From contig JAQQWL010000002.1 of assembly GCA_038363925.1 (NCBI GenBank), forward strand, positions 4,216,001 to 4,280,000: a stretch of DNA of 64,000 nucleotides, given 5' to 3'. The position numbers were made by a program, and so were the translations under genes. The stretch is from Apiospora phragmitis (lineage: Eukaryota > Ascomycota > Sordariomycetes > Amphisphaeriales > Apiosporaceae). Position 1 is the first letter of the stretch. The number at the start of each line of letters is the position of its first letter. Below the pieces are notes generated by a model, which worked only from the letters and a program-made list of their open reading frames with translations, searched no databases and was not told where the DNA came from. Below, one piece after another: positions 1 to 12,413 of this stretch.

Positions 1-2768
1 CAGCTTCCCAACTGGTGAGAGAGACCCTGCGATCCCATTCATCCGTTCAACCAACCCTTTGCTAAACACTGTCTTCCTTTGGGGCATAAGGATACCAATT
101 TTCCCTTATGGTGGTGCTTGAAAGGGAGTCTCTTTTCGTTGAACGACAGCGATATCTAATGTCAGCAGTAATTCAGTAGTGATAATGAATCTGGCTTCTT
201 GTATATAGCATAATTGTCTGTGTCCAGCGCCTGCAGTATCCCCCGGCCCCTAAAACCTTCCAGTAAGAAACAAGGCAAGAGGTATTAACTCAACCATCGA
301 TTCCGGTATTCCAATTTACTTTCCGGCGAGAGGATGATGCATGCTGCAGCAGGGCTGGGAAAGTATCGTCTCGTGAAGTGGACGAGTTAGTCCCCAAAAA
401 GGGTGAAAAAAAGACTAGGGACACGATGTTCCCTGTCTTTCAAGCACGGGTGTCATTCAACTCCCAATCGAGTCATTTTCGTCCCCTTCTGTGAGCTATT
501 TGCCCGCTTCGGAGTCGCGGTGGAGAGCAGGAGACAGTGCCTATCCCCGTTGGACAATATGTACTCATATTGGTCGTGGCTCCCCGGTGAGGGAGACCGC
601 GGGATATTATGCAGCCTAGATAGCGTACCAGATGTGAAGTTGAACACAGCATCGGAAGATACATGGCTGGCATGGATTTGATATAGTCATGTCGTGGGAT
701 CTCTGCTCCACCCTATCTCTGTACTCCAGTGGTAAGCTGCTTTGCAAATGGACTCGAAGCTCGTTGTTTGCTGTGATCAATGGACCAGGCCGCTCCCTCT
801 TTATTGTAGGTCTTCCTTCCATACCAGACAACTTTAGGTAGTCATGTACGTGGAAAACTTCTCATTCGTATCCTTTAATGCGAGAGGGGCCTCAAATATG
901 ATGACATTAAACTGTTTCGTACTCATTCTCTTTCTATCAACGCAAATCTGATATTGTGATATCGAATAAATGACCACACGGTCTATATCAAACTGTTCCT
1001 GTCGTCCTCTAGCAATTGTACCATCATCTTTATTTCTTTCATATGGCGTTGTTCCAGTCAACAGTTATATGGGAGTTTATACATACCAAGGACGCATACT
1101 GCAAGCTAGCCTAGGTGAATCGATAGGACTTGAAGTAACGGAACCAGAGAATGCCCTCTGGACGAAAAACACATGGGCTTGGAAGGGAAACGCGAATGGA
1201 ATTTGGTACCCCTGTGATGACCGTGTCAGGGATATCTCCTTATTCGCATAATTTATTCAGAATCCACGGCCATCTCCTGAGTACTCCTTTCAGCAGGTTA
1301 TCTCTCGCAGACCAAACAAACCCTGCCATACGTGTTGCTATGACTGGGCTCTTAGGGGCGCTGGCTGACTGGCTAGCCACTGTGCCCTTTCTATCGTCTC
1401 AAGAGGGAACTGATATCCAATTCATATAGGAAGCAATTAGCGTGCTCTTGGGCCATTATAGGGGGCTACTAGAGCAGTGCAGCTATTCGCCGTCGAGGCA
1501 GCAAATTGAATGGCGAACTGCAACAACCGAGTGCTTCTTCCTAATCAAGGAAACAGAACGGCCCGGGGCTTACCAGTGAGCGCATTCGAGAAATCAAAGC
1601 ATACTTGCTTAATTGGAGGTCATGATGTCGCTGATTCAACATCCAAACTGTACATATACTTCATTTCTCATCAAGTGGGTCAAGTCCATACGGATAAAAC
1701 AGTTCACGGGAATACGTGAATACATAGTCGAGCATGTCTCTAATTACACAGGTGTATCTGACCAACACGGATGCCGGATGGATATGCCAATAGGGGGCTT
1801 CTATACGCAAGGCCATAAGTAAGGGATGGGGGATGCCGATGGAGTTATGATAGCCCGCGCATTCATGGCGATCATCCTGAAGCACATGTGACAGGCTGGA
1901 TGAATGTGTAATCATCCACGTCTGCGCCGACTTGAATATACTCTAGCATTCAAGGCCTCACCGGTTCCCCACGTCCATACCGACCGCAAGCCCTGGACAG
2001 AGTCAGCCCGATTCTTGAAGTTCGTACAAGAGCCACCAGGCAACAGACAGAGGGTAGCAATATCAAGATTGCGACTGTGAAGTCTGACGGAACCGAGTAT
2101 AAGTTAGCGGTTTCGATGAAGAAGATGCCGTTAGTCATCCATGTGACGCAAGGCCGTTTCTGCCACTTACAACCGCTACTACCGTCATCTCGCGGGCTCG
2201 TAGGCCCGCGCCAGAAGTACCTCTCTTCGAGACTCATATCCGGTCGAAAGAGCCTATCAAATTGACTGAATTTCTAGCCTGAGACGAGGCAAGCCCTGAA
2301 GAAGGATCAGTTATTTGCATATCATACCCCCCGAGAACGCTTTGGAACAATTTATTGTTTGCTGGAGAGTGTGTCGTTGTGTTTGCAGCTGTATCGGGCG
2401 AGATGTGCTACCGTTAGGCCATCAATACACACCCAGATGCAAAGGACGACGAGGCGGCAGCCAGGCAAGGCCGCCATGCCGTGAAACCAACCAACATCAC
2501 CAACCGCCTCCGTTTGCCTGCTTGCGCATTGAATCACTTGATCGCAGAGCTATGGGTAGCGGCATTGTACACGGCGTCTGAACATATATGCATAACGCCT
2601 CCGGATGGTATTATCCATGTTAACAGATCGAGTATCGACTATGATGAATATCATATGCCCATTAGCATCCGTGGGATCTACCTCCCTAAGTTTCTACCAG
2701 CGTAAGAAATTGAACCTCGGGTTACTCGATGCATGCGACGTACCGTCTCTGCGGTTCTTATCTGACGC
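1..2768. other. Gene-poor region, no supported gene
   Basis: Only short overlapping open frames on both strands are present. None has fungal codon bias, recognisable domains or a consistent exon structure. I see no gene, transposon or RNA that I can support here. Confidence 0.6.
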
Positions 2769-3057
2769 ATGGTACCATGTGCTCCAGAAGGCCAGTCCTC
2801 ATTTTCAAAGCCAGTGTCGCCGTGCATTGCAAATATCACCTTTGAAAACGGCCCGCAAGACCAACCTACCTTCTTCCCATCCCTTGCCCAGATGTGCTGC
2901 ATCATCGACTACGGAGATAATCAGGCCAGGACCGTGAAGAATTGTGTAGACAATCTATACTCCCTGTACGGCAATGCCCCGCGAGCCGCCTCGGCCTCGG
3001 GCAGTTGTCAGGTTAGACACGCAAGGATGTGTCCTTCTCACCTGCTCTGGCGTTTAA
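2769..3057 (+). pseudogene. Possible remnant of a small cysteine-rich protein gene
   Basis: The open frame from 2769 reads as plausible protein over about 85 residues (NITFENGP..., then CCIIDYGDN...KNCVDNLYSLYG, ending near GSC). A one-base shift at about 3011 continues into a cysteine-bearing tail (QGCVLLTCSGV) that stops at 3057. The Cys spacing resembles small secreted fungal proteins. No signal peptide lies upstream, because a stop codon sits just before the first ATG. I do not recognise the family. It could be a broken gene, a last exon, or chance. Confidence 0.27.
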
Positions 3058-4291
3058 CGCTGGGTCAAAGGCATATGAAACCCAAGTAGACGAGCATGTC
3101 TATATTCAACACGGACCAGACGTTGGCCACAATCTATTGGTTATACACCAGAAGGAAGCAACAGCGAAACCCCAGGATAATGTCATGCGGGTGATAATAT
3201 ATCTCAAGTTACATAGAAGCTGCTCGCCTTGGCACCAGGGGTATCATCTCATTCCAGCAGCGCTTATGTATGGCTAACATCACCTAGAAGGTTCAATATA
3301 AACAACATGCCGCCGTGTCTGGATACCAATGCGGGGATGGCCCAATTTGATCGAAACTCGCATGTTGCAATTCATGCAGGACTCTGCATGGTTGGAGGCC
3401 ATATGGAGGAGCATGGTAATGGTCGCATTTCCCATGGTGTCTCGGTCTTGCGCTCACCGGTTGGAGAGTTGTGGTCGGGAGGAATTGCAAATTGACTGCT
3501 GGTAGCTTCTGATTTGCAACCAATGACTTCCCTCCCGCTGCGGCAACTAACGTGCACCACAATATTCCGTATTCCCCGGGAATTTCGTTGTCTGCGAATC
3601 CCAGCAGTCCGGCCGCATCAAATACTTCTTGTTAGTTCATATTGACCACCTATCACTTACTCGTGATGTCATGTAAATCGACAGGTGGGAATATTTCGGG
3701 TTTGAAGAAGTCGCCTTAATGTTGGCAGGATGAAGCCTCCTCCAGGGCTTGACGATTGACACGAGAATTGCCGTAGAGCGCATGTTGAACATACGAGAAT
3801 CAATTGATGTGATACTGTTGCGTAATACCAGATGCTCGTGTCTGTCGTTGCATATGTAAACGTCGTCTGCCGTTGACATGTGAAAGTTGCCCAGCCCACA
3901 GTACATGAGGCTATAGTGGGGTTCGTACCTGTAAGTAAGGTCGCACATGAAAAGGAGAATATTAGCTAACGATCCTTGCCGATCGGATTATGTGGCTCAG
4001 TGGATCGTCTAGTTGTCTTCAGCTTCGATTAACATGTTAATAAAGCTCCGAGGGACATATCCTTCGCATACTGTATTTGCCAAGGACACCAAAGGTGGCA
4101 ACGATTCTCCTGAATTTCGTCCTCTGCGGAAGAGGCCGAGGTACTTAGGTAGGACATGGGGCGCCGACAGCCACATTTGCGGAAATTGAGACAGGGTCAA
4201 ACATGACTCTTTCTTTCTTCGGGGCGAATAGTCGGCTTCACGGTTTTATGCGTTCATGGAGATTGATAGTGGCAAAGCTGAATTGGCATAA

Positions 4292-4341
4292 CTGAGATGT
4301 TGCCCATCAACAAGCATAGCTGAGATGTTGCCCATCAACAA
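4292..4341. repeat. 22-bp direct repeat, period 28
   Basis: The word CTGAGATGTTGCCCATCAAC plus AA occurs twice, at 4292-4313 and 4320-4341, with six bases between copies. It looks like a local tandem duplication. Confidence 0.85.
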
Positions 4342-4622
4342 CTTGAATGGACGGACCAAGGGAAATGCAAGGCTTGAAGTTGGTTTCCAATAGGTTGAGT
4401 GTGATTGACGCCGAGTCTCGTTTATTCGCTGCTGTAGAGACTGAACCCCATACAATATATTATGCGTTGGAGGTTGCAGTGTTCCTTGAGCAGACTGGTT
4501 TGGTTCATACGGTGACATTGCAGGAACCTGACTGATAAGGTCGAAGCTGGTGCGGCAGGCATCGTGCTTGTCCCAACCTGTTGAATAAGCGGCGGCTGGA
4601 TAAGCATGACGACAGGGTGATG

Positions 4623-4844
4623 TACAATACTCAGGGATCATTTATGCTAGTGGCCTCCACAGGTCAACTGTATAACTGGATAAAACATGGATAATTTTGA
4701 CTGTAAAAACCAGGGCCGGTACAGCCCCAAAAATCGGGTAATATGATTGGCAGTACCGATCAGTATAAAATCAGTGCACAGAGTACTGATTGACATATCG
4801 TCAGAATAGTGCCGCACTAAGCTAAATGATCCCTGAGTATTGTA
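4623..4844. repeat. Inverted repeat, 22-bp perfect arms
   Basis: The 22 bases at 4623-4644 are the exact reverse complement of 4823-4844, with a spacer of about 178 bp. Similarity continues imperfectly a few bases into the spacer on both sides. The spacer has no coding content. This could be a small MITE-like element or a local inverted duplication. I found no clear target-site duplication. Confidence 0.7.
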
Positions 4845-6684
4845 GGACGACTGCTTGCACACACTCGGTGAAGATAGCACTCTAAAAGCTAGCCCCCCGG
4901 TTGGCACATGGTTTGGGCGGTTGATAACATTGGACCTAACAAACCGCCGTACCAAATCATGAAGCTCGGACAACATATGATGAGATGGAGATTACCAAAC
5001 AGCCGACTGAAGGGCGTTTGCAACTTCTCATCCATGTTCAGTCGCAAATCGAGCGAGTATATGATAGTAACAAATTGACTCGAACATCTGATGATGCCTC
5101 CACCAAGACCAGAGACTGGAGGCTGAAGCCTAGGGGGTATGCGCTTGGCATCAATTTCCGAGGCAGCGGTGAAAGCGAGAGAGTACCTCTTCGATGGGTT
5201 CTATGTCTGTCGCATCTTGGGATGTTGCAACGGGGTTTGGCGATACCTGCGATGTGATAAGTAAGTATGTAGCAAGTATGTACTACAATAATAGAATAGT
5301 CGTTCGAAACAGCAGGGAATAGGAGACGGAAGAGAGAAAGGGTGGATCCGATCGATCGAGGTGACAGCTTTCACATGTCAAAAGTGCTGGGCTGGGCTAG
5401 TGCTACTTGGAGCTGGAAAGACCGGACAGCTTCCTCCCCACCGACCAACCAGCATCCGGTAGCAAATCAAACTGGAGTCGCCCAACATGAACAGTTATCG
5501 GCATGTGCAGCGAGTGCAGTGAGTGCAGTCACTGCAGTCACTGGATTCTTGCCTGGTACATGTACCAGACTCCTAGCCTGGTAATACATACCTCATCATA
5601 GCCCCCCCCACGTTTTGTGTGCAGAAGCTGTCGGACAGGGATGACCCACCACCATTGATCTATCTCGACTGTTTATCAATGACTGTGCCTCACCAGTACA
5701 GTCTATGGAGGTATGTAGAAGCAGACACATGTACATAATAATGTAACCAAAAATCAGTAGCGAATTGACCAATGCAGTTGGAGGCGCGCGCGGAGGCGAG
5801 AGATAGGCCAGACTGGACTGTATCTTATCTGTTCTGGTTTCATGTGCCTCCTCGCCAGTTGACTGATACCGTTGGAGCAAATGAAAGGGGATACAACATT
5901 GAACCGTACAACAGGGCAGGCGGCAGGTCGATTCCAACGGGCTACAGTACCAGGACTAGCTGGAGCTCCATCCACGTTGGATTTGCTCCCTCCCTGTTGT
6001 CTGTCTGTCTCCTTCATCATCGGAGCTCCATTCCTCTGCGTAAGCAGGAGCGGCCCACCAAATTAAGGCCTGGACATTGCATTGAGAGCCTGTAACTTGA
6101 ACCAGCACACAGACAAAACAGTTGGTACATTGCCATTACGAAAGCACATGCAAATCACGCCTTCATGATGCAAGGCAGAACCCACGAATGTCTGCGCGAA
6201 GGTACAAGAGACACCATAGTGGCGCAACCTGGAGGGAATCTCCTCGAGCAGACCCCATTTCATTGGGAATTATTACACGTACTATCATGTGGAAGACAGG
6301 CTCGATTCGTGTCGTGGCTCGCTCCTGTACCCCGTGGCTTGGGGAATCTCCAGATATCGCCCAAAGCATCTATCTGGTTAGCCTAGGTAGGTCTGGGATT
6401 TTCATATGCTGCTTCCGATCAATTGGTCTGGTATGCTTGACTGCAGGTACATGTACCGGCAAGCTCACATGTATCGAGACTTTCAATGGGTTTGATTAGT
6501 CGCATGCCTGCCCACTCTGGACTGGAGCTCTCTGCCTGCTTGCCTACCTACCTTAGATATCAATCCAACAAAAAGCTCCTTCCCCCCATTGGTGTGGTTG
6601 TATTTCTGTCTGGACTTTCAAGAGGAAGCTTCCATCTGCTCATGAACTTCCAAACTTAACTTTGATTCTGGTGCGGTTCCCATC

Positions 6685-6800
6685 CTCCCACCTTGCCCAT
6701 CCACCCGTCCCCCTCCTCTCCTACACATTACTTTCTCTCGTCACCAAACTACCATCCCACTTCTCCAACCACACCCTCAACTCTTGCTCAGTATCTGCTT
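6685..6800 (+). promoter_or_regulatory. Pyrimidine-rich promoter/leader of the perilipin gene
   Basis: A long C/T-rich stretch (CCATCCTCCCACC..., CTCCTCTCCTACAC..., CTCTTGCTCAG) lies 210-330 bp upstream of the perilipin start. Such CT tracts commonly precede transcription starts of well-expressed genes in filamentous ascomycetes. The promoter role is inferred from position and composition. Confidence 0.5.
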
Positions 6801-6869
6801 CTCTTCTCCGGTTTGTCCTGGAAGAGTATTAGATAGAGTTCTCTCGAAGCTGTCTTAGCATTCCAACCT

Positions 6870-6969
6870 GTAAGCTCCTGCTATCCTTATTTGGGAGTCC
6901 ATGTCCACCAGATGTATGATCATGGGGTGTTCTGTTGATGTAATGTGCTGACATGCTACTGCGTTCCAG
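6870..6969 (+). other. Probable 5'-UTR intron of the perilipin gene
   Basis: A consensus donor (GTAAGC) after TTCCAACCT and an acceptor (TTCCAG) 43 bases before the start codon bound a 100-nt stretch. No ATG of the main frame lies inside it. A leader intron is inferred from these splice signals only. Confidence 0.5.
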
Positions 6970-7011
6970 TTCACATACCGGCCCGAGTTATCTTACTCTC
7001 ACACCCGAACA

Positions 7012-7661
7012 ATGGCTGCCCAAATTAATGGCGAGGTGCACCCATCCTCGGCTACTCTGCAGGTAAGCACGCACCTTTGCATGATTTACAATGCACTACA
7101 TCCTGTTCACGTTTGAGCTGGCCCATCCGCTTTTGCAGGACACCAATTGACGAAGTTACCCTTAGCACATCGCTGGTTACCCCGTGGTTAATGATGTCCT
7201 GGCCACCTTCAAGAAAAACCCTATGGCCAGAAATCGATAGAGCTTGGAGATTCGGCTTATCAGACTTTTGCCAAACCCCTGCTGTCCATCTTCGCCAGGC
7301 CTTACCAATACGTTTCGCCCTATGTCAAGAAGGCCGATCACCTCGGCGCCGGAGCTCTGAACAAGATCGACGAACGCCTGCCCGCGCTCAAGAAGCCCAC
7401 CAACGAACTGTACCTCGGGGGCAAGCAGGTCGTTTTCTATCCCGTCGTCAAGGGCAAGGAGACAACCGACCATGTCTTCAGCATCTACAGCTCGGAGTGC
7501 AAGAAGGTCGGAGGCGAAGGCGTTGTGACTACGGCAAGGCTCTTATCTCTACTGGCTTGGTCATCACCAGCGAGACGCTGGACTGGATTGGTGACATCCT
7601 CCGAGCCGGCAAGGCGAAGGCGAAAGAGGCTGGCGAGCAAGCAAACCAGGCTGCCGCCTAA
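7012..7661 (+). CDS. cap20: Perilipin-like lipid-droplet protein (CAP20/MPL1 type), frame broken twice
   Basis: This family coats lipid droplets. Its members CAP20 of Colletotrichum and MPL1 of Metarhizium are linked to appressorium turgor. Exon 1 (7012-7062) encodes MAAQINGEVHPSSATLQ. A 103-nt intron (7063-7165) follows, and exon 2 continues HIAGYPVVNDVLATFKKN. The body carries the family landmarks YGQKSIELGDSAYQTFAKP, YQYVSPYVKKAD and a hydrophobic C-terminal segment (ALISTGLVITSETLDWIGDI). Two single bases appear to be missing: one in the CCC run at 7219-7221, and one G near 7527 (GTGAC where GTG GAC is expected). With both corrected the gene encodes about 182 residues, the usual CAP20 size. 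Family assignment is firm. Whether the breaks are real or consensus errors is open; I favour errors. Confidence 0.88.
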
Positions 7662-9365
7662 AAGCAGCACGCGATCGACGAAGACGGGCGATGATTAGCA
7701 TATTTAAGTGCATTGTGATACCACGGTCGTTCTCTGCTCGGGTGGCAGCAGCTTTCACAAGTTGAAACCGGATGATACGGATCAGTCTAGCGACTGGATG
7801 ATACTCAGCCGCAGGCCACTTGCCATCGTCATACGCTCGGCCTCCCACTAATTTTCTCTCTTGTTCATATATTTTCGAATGGTCTTCTTTCTTTCAGGAG
7901 CTTACAGGCGCTGGGGTGAATGAATTGACGCGATATGCCTCCTATTCTGCGGGTCTCCAATGCGTTGGAGCTCATAGACATAGAGAGGACTCTTGGACGT
8001 GTCGAGACGGGTTGCTGAGGTACACTAGCTGGGGACTTGATGCGCTAGCCGAATGGAACGTGTATTTCTGAGTGAAGCTAATATATTTGTCTCTGTCTTC
8101 AATGGTCCCTTATGACGTCTCTTGAGTGAGCGAGCAGGAGCGATGAAAATTTGCGGTAGTAGGGCAAGGTCATGTCGTACCTCAGGCGTTTGATTTATTG
8201 AGCTTGCCACCAACGGTGATGTTGTGACATTACCCATGACTACCTATCGTCGCATTTCCGATGACTGGGAACTAAAGACGTGCGCTTGCAGGGCCTGAAT
8301 TACCATTGGATGGCGTTGAATAGTTATATACCTCTTTTAACAAGTCTGCTGCTGTAAATGACCATGAACTGCCCAGACCCTTGACTGAAATACCCTGGGC
8401 AGGCTTCTCCAAATAAACGCTCTCCTCTATTATATTGACCTGATCTCGAACATCGCCTCCCCACTACCGGCAATTGTAAGCATGAAGCGGATAAGACGCG
8501 TCAGATAGCCTATCGCGGGGATGGCATATCACGATAGGACAGTGTTGAAGGGCTGTTTAACACGGAGCATTGTAGATACTGAGTGATGCTCTATATAAGA
8601 AGACTTGATCTCCTATCGAGTCTCTCATGATGATGAATACATCGCTAGTAGCCGAGGCAAGGTCTAAGTCGTCCTGCATCTTGTTTCTGACAAAGCTCAG
8701 CACCAGTATGAAGTAATTCCTGGGCATGAACATGGATCTCTAAGGGAGGGGACGACGGTCAGCATCAAGATAGATGCCTCGGGAGGCCCGGTATTTCGGG
8801 AAAGGTGCTTTCTCAAGGATACCTATGATTTCAAATCCTGACCCTACCGTGTCATGCTGTAACAGCCAGCCCTACGATCGAACTACATACATGCATCAGA
8901 ACTGTAAAGTACTTAATGAACGACCGGTATGCAATTGCTTAAATAGCTGTACTGATGAGTCCATGTAGAAATCCTACTAATACCAATAGTGCGCAGAGGA
9001 AGGTTTGGTAGCGATGGTCTGATCTCACCCCACCACGAAAAGCTCGGCCAGCTCGTGATTGGCCAATCAGAGGAAATCGAGGGACGCGGGTCGACGTGGC
9101 AACGCAAATACAATAAACACAAGTCGCCCAAAATTGACTGGAGGATTCCACTTCACCGCCGGTAAACTGCCCACTAAATCCCCATCCCATCCCGAGCTCT
9201 CCCAGCAGAAGTATGCACTCTTGAGGAAACAAGCAACAAAGTACGGAAACGAGGCATATCTAGAACCACAACTTCAACAACCTCCCCCCAGCACCAACAG
9301 GCATCACACAGACCCGAACCCACCGGGTTTACAACACAACCAATTTCCCTGCCTGATTTCAGCCA
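7662..9365. other. Intergenic region
   Basis: It holds the 3' region of the perilipin gene and the upstream region of the next gene. Short open frames on both strands lack domain or codon support. I see no further gene. Confidence 0.6.
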
Positions 9366-11467
9366 ATGGAGCCGTCGTCAAGCCAGCCAGGTTCGCCTGG
9401 CGCGGCGCCTCTGCAATTCATGTCCCCGGATCGCGTCAATCAACAAACCTCCCCCTCGCGATCCAGTCATCATCGCGACAGCAGCATCCACGATAAGATC
9501 CAGCAGTTCAACAGTATGTCGCAGCAAATGTCCAGCGCCGCCTTCTCCAAACAGCTCGAGCGCAAGACGGCCGATGCGGCTCTGAAGCGCGCCATGCTGG
9601 GCCGCGAGGAGGCCGAGTCTGAGATGCGACGCTATCGAGACGAGGCGCGCGGGCTGCGCAGACACATCGAAGAGGGGCGCGAGCGGGGAGCGCAAAGTGG
9701 GCGAGAGACTAGAGACCGTCATGGTAGGCCGACTCATCCTCATTTCTTGACTGTGCCGGTAGTTGGAAAGCTGACAAGACTTTTTTTTATGATTATTAGG
9801 AAAACTATGGTCGCGCAAAGGAGACGTATGCGCATACACAGGCCTTGTGGGAAAAGGAGATACGGAAAGCACGCAAGGAGACGTTCAAATCCCAATCGAA
9901 CATCGTCAAATTACAAGAAGAACTCAAATCGGCCAAATCCGCCGCCAAGTCGATCGAAGAGGTTCTGCAACGCGAACGAGAGCGCAGCCAAGCCCGGGAG
10001 CAGGAAGCCTTCGAGGCAAGGTACCAGATTGTGGGGGTTCAAGAACAGCTCGAGCAAGCTCTCCAGCGTGTCAAGGTGGTTGAGCAGGAACGAGATGCGT
10101 TCAAGACGCTCGCCAAGAATGAGGAGGTTGCGCGCATCGCGGCTGAGGGTCGCCTGCCACTACCGCCATCATCCAAAGAGGCCGACGACGAATTTTCTTC
10201 GCCCAAGAAGGTGCGGCCTTCTCTGAGCGCCACGGACATTGTCTCCTCTGCTACGAGTGAGGCCGAGATCGAAGATCTGACGCGCTTGTGGCTATGGGAG
10301 AAACAGAGAGCGGATCGGACACAAGATCACCTGGAGTTCCTGCAGGCTGAATGTCAGTTACGGTGCTGTCCTTGTGCCGCGAAGAGCTACACTGCTCAAG
10401 CTTCCGTCGGAGCTTGACCAGTTCAGCCCGTAAGCCACGCCCGGAGCCGATTCCCATTGTCGATGCAGCTGATTTGGTGATCCTGGGTCAGAAACCCAAA
10501 GGCCAAGAGCGTCTACCGACACCGACTGAAGACGACACGGTCATTCATGAGGTGCATGACGACGAAGCTGCGACTATTTGCGCATCTCAAGCAAGCGAGG
10601 ATTCCGAGAGACCTGCGAAGCCGCGAGCGTCCAAAGAACCAAGGCGTAGCACCATATTTGTGCCATCGGAAGGAATATTCCGCACGCTTTCACAGCACGA
10701 GATCGAGGAGATGGAAGCAGTGAAAGAGAACACGGTTGAGCTTCCGGCCCGGAGGAGTCAAACCCGGACCCTGTGTATTATTCCCGCACACCGTCTGTCG
10801 AACCCCCGGCGTTCGCCTTGCTGGCCCAGGAGCGTAAGGAGCGTACATCGTTGCTCTCTCTGCTCAACGCTCCTAGACAGAGCGATCTGCATTCGAGAGC
10901 CATGAACATTCCTACGACGCCTGGCTATACCCGGGCGCATACGATGAACCCAAACAGCCGGGAGATGGGCAATCCGCCGGAGATTCTTCATACCATGCGT
11001 TCTCTTCAGAGCACACGTATTCTTCAGAGCATAATCGTTCTTCGGAGCAGAAACGTTCTTCAGAGAATGCGCGCCTCTCAGATAAGAGGCGTTCTAGAGA
11101 GCATGCGCGTTCTGTGGAACAAGCCCAGTCAGAGTCGAGGCTAAGAACGCAGCAAGCGTCTACCGCTTTCCACACCATGACGACCACTACATCAGTTCCC
11201 ATCCGTGAAGGGAACAAGAACCCCCGCGAGTATATGAAGAGAGCTATGAATTCACACGAGCGAGCACCGTCATTCGACGTTCACAACCCGGCACTGACAC
11301 CGACCATGACGCGCGAAGAGGCGCTGGCCCAAATCAGGGAGCGCCGCGGCAGGGCTCGTAGTGCAGCCCAGGGCGCGGTAACACCGCGAAAGCAGATGGT
11401 GTCTGGCGTGGGCGAACGTAGGGATGTCAGCGCCCCGGCCGGCCGAGCTGTTAAGGGCAGAAGCTGA
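9366..11467 (+). CDS. Coiled-coil protein, probable Cut12-type spindle pole body protein; frame broken about four times
   Basis: The N-terminus (MEPSSSQPGSPG...) leads into a long charged coiled coil that contains LERKTADAALKRAMLGREEA, ALWEKEIRKARKETFKSQS and EEVARIAAEG. A Cys cluster (QLRCCPC) follows, then a disordered tail with a SSEH/SSEQ/SSEN repeat, and the C-terminal motif ALAQIRERRGRARS. I recall this layout for fungal proteins annotated as Cut12/SnaD-like spindle pole body factors; the name comes from memory of the family. One intron (9724-9799) splits ETVM from ENYG. Frame breaks: an extra G in GGGG at 9685-9688, and one base missing near 10375, in CCC at 10748-10750 and near 10871. 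Correcting these four gives 675 codons plus stop, in frame throughout. Confidence 0.62.
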
Positions 11468-12413
11468 ACTCTTCCCCCCTTCTCTAGCTACATGTTGCTA
11501 CGAGAGACCGAATTCCAAGGGGTTGGTTAGTGGCTGTAGTCGGTCCCAGGCGCCCGCTTGGCCTCGACGAGTATCAAGGGTGCTTCCTTGGTGGAAAAAT
11601 GTACGACTGGCTGGACATGGTCTTTCTTTTGGGGTTTGTCTTTTGTTTTTCTCGGCCGACACGGCGAGTTCGGAGGGCCTGAGCGGAATGATGCATTTAC
11701 ATCGGTGTTCAGGATCTGGACATACCCACGGCTGGAGGGTTACGATTATGACGGAGTTTTTGAGTGTTGGATTAGTTCGCTGTATCTTTAATCATGGAGG
11801 ATGACGCGCTGCACACACACACACTTCTCCTTCTCCCTCGCTTGGGTATTAGAAGTGGGCGAGCTTGTATGTAGTAGAGAGAAGAAAGATACCATTTGTA
11901 TTCCAAACATAAGATTCAATGACCTTATCTCCTTGCCGCACTCCCTATACTTACTACTCCGTATACCTCACCCATCTTCTCTTGACCAGGGATTGCGATT
12001 GAAGCGATGATGGAGTGGCAGGCTGTAGTATGCACCGGGGATACCCACTATACCAATCCAATCAAACGTAGCACTGTGGCGGGTCTGGAGACTGCGACCA
12101 ATCAACGAACAGTCGCAACAATGACGGTACCTGCCGAGACCAGCCTCTCTCGCTTCGAAACCACAGCCGCAGTCTTCAACGCCCTTTATTCATTCATTCA
12201 TTCGGGGGTCAGAGGAGATTCGCAGAAGGCGAGTAACAACAAACTATCATCTCTACCTACCTACTATTCCCCCGTAATGATTGCCATGACAATCTCTCAG
12301 TCCACCATGTAAAATCAATCCCGAATGGTCTCCCTCATCTACTCTTCCTCTCCAACCTTTTCTACCATGTCCCACTCACATCGTAAACGGCCATAGAAGT
12401 AACAACAACAGAG
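11468..12413. other. Intergenic region
   Basis: It contains the 3' region of the coiled-coil gene and the leader of the BTB gene. A short CA run (11813-11822) and CATTCATTCATT repeats near 12190 are visible. I see no gene. Confidence 0.6.

Larger units (their letters stand above)
3058..6684. other. Gene-poor region
   Basis: No coding gene is supported. The stretch holds one short direct repeat and one inverted repeat (listed separately), plus palindromic GTGCAGTCAC-type words near 5510-5545. Confidence 0.55.

Noticed and set aside
3991..4031. tRNA-like A box (TGGCTCAGTGG) followed by a weak B box
   Set aside because: The B-box match is poor and no acceptor stem or anticodon arm can be drawn. 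Probably chance.
4246..4641. 131-codon minus-strand frame
   Set aside because: It spans a direct repeat, has no domain, and its codon use is unlike the real genes.
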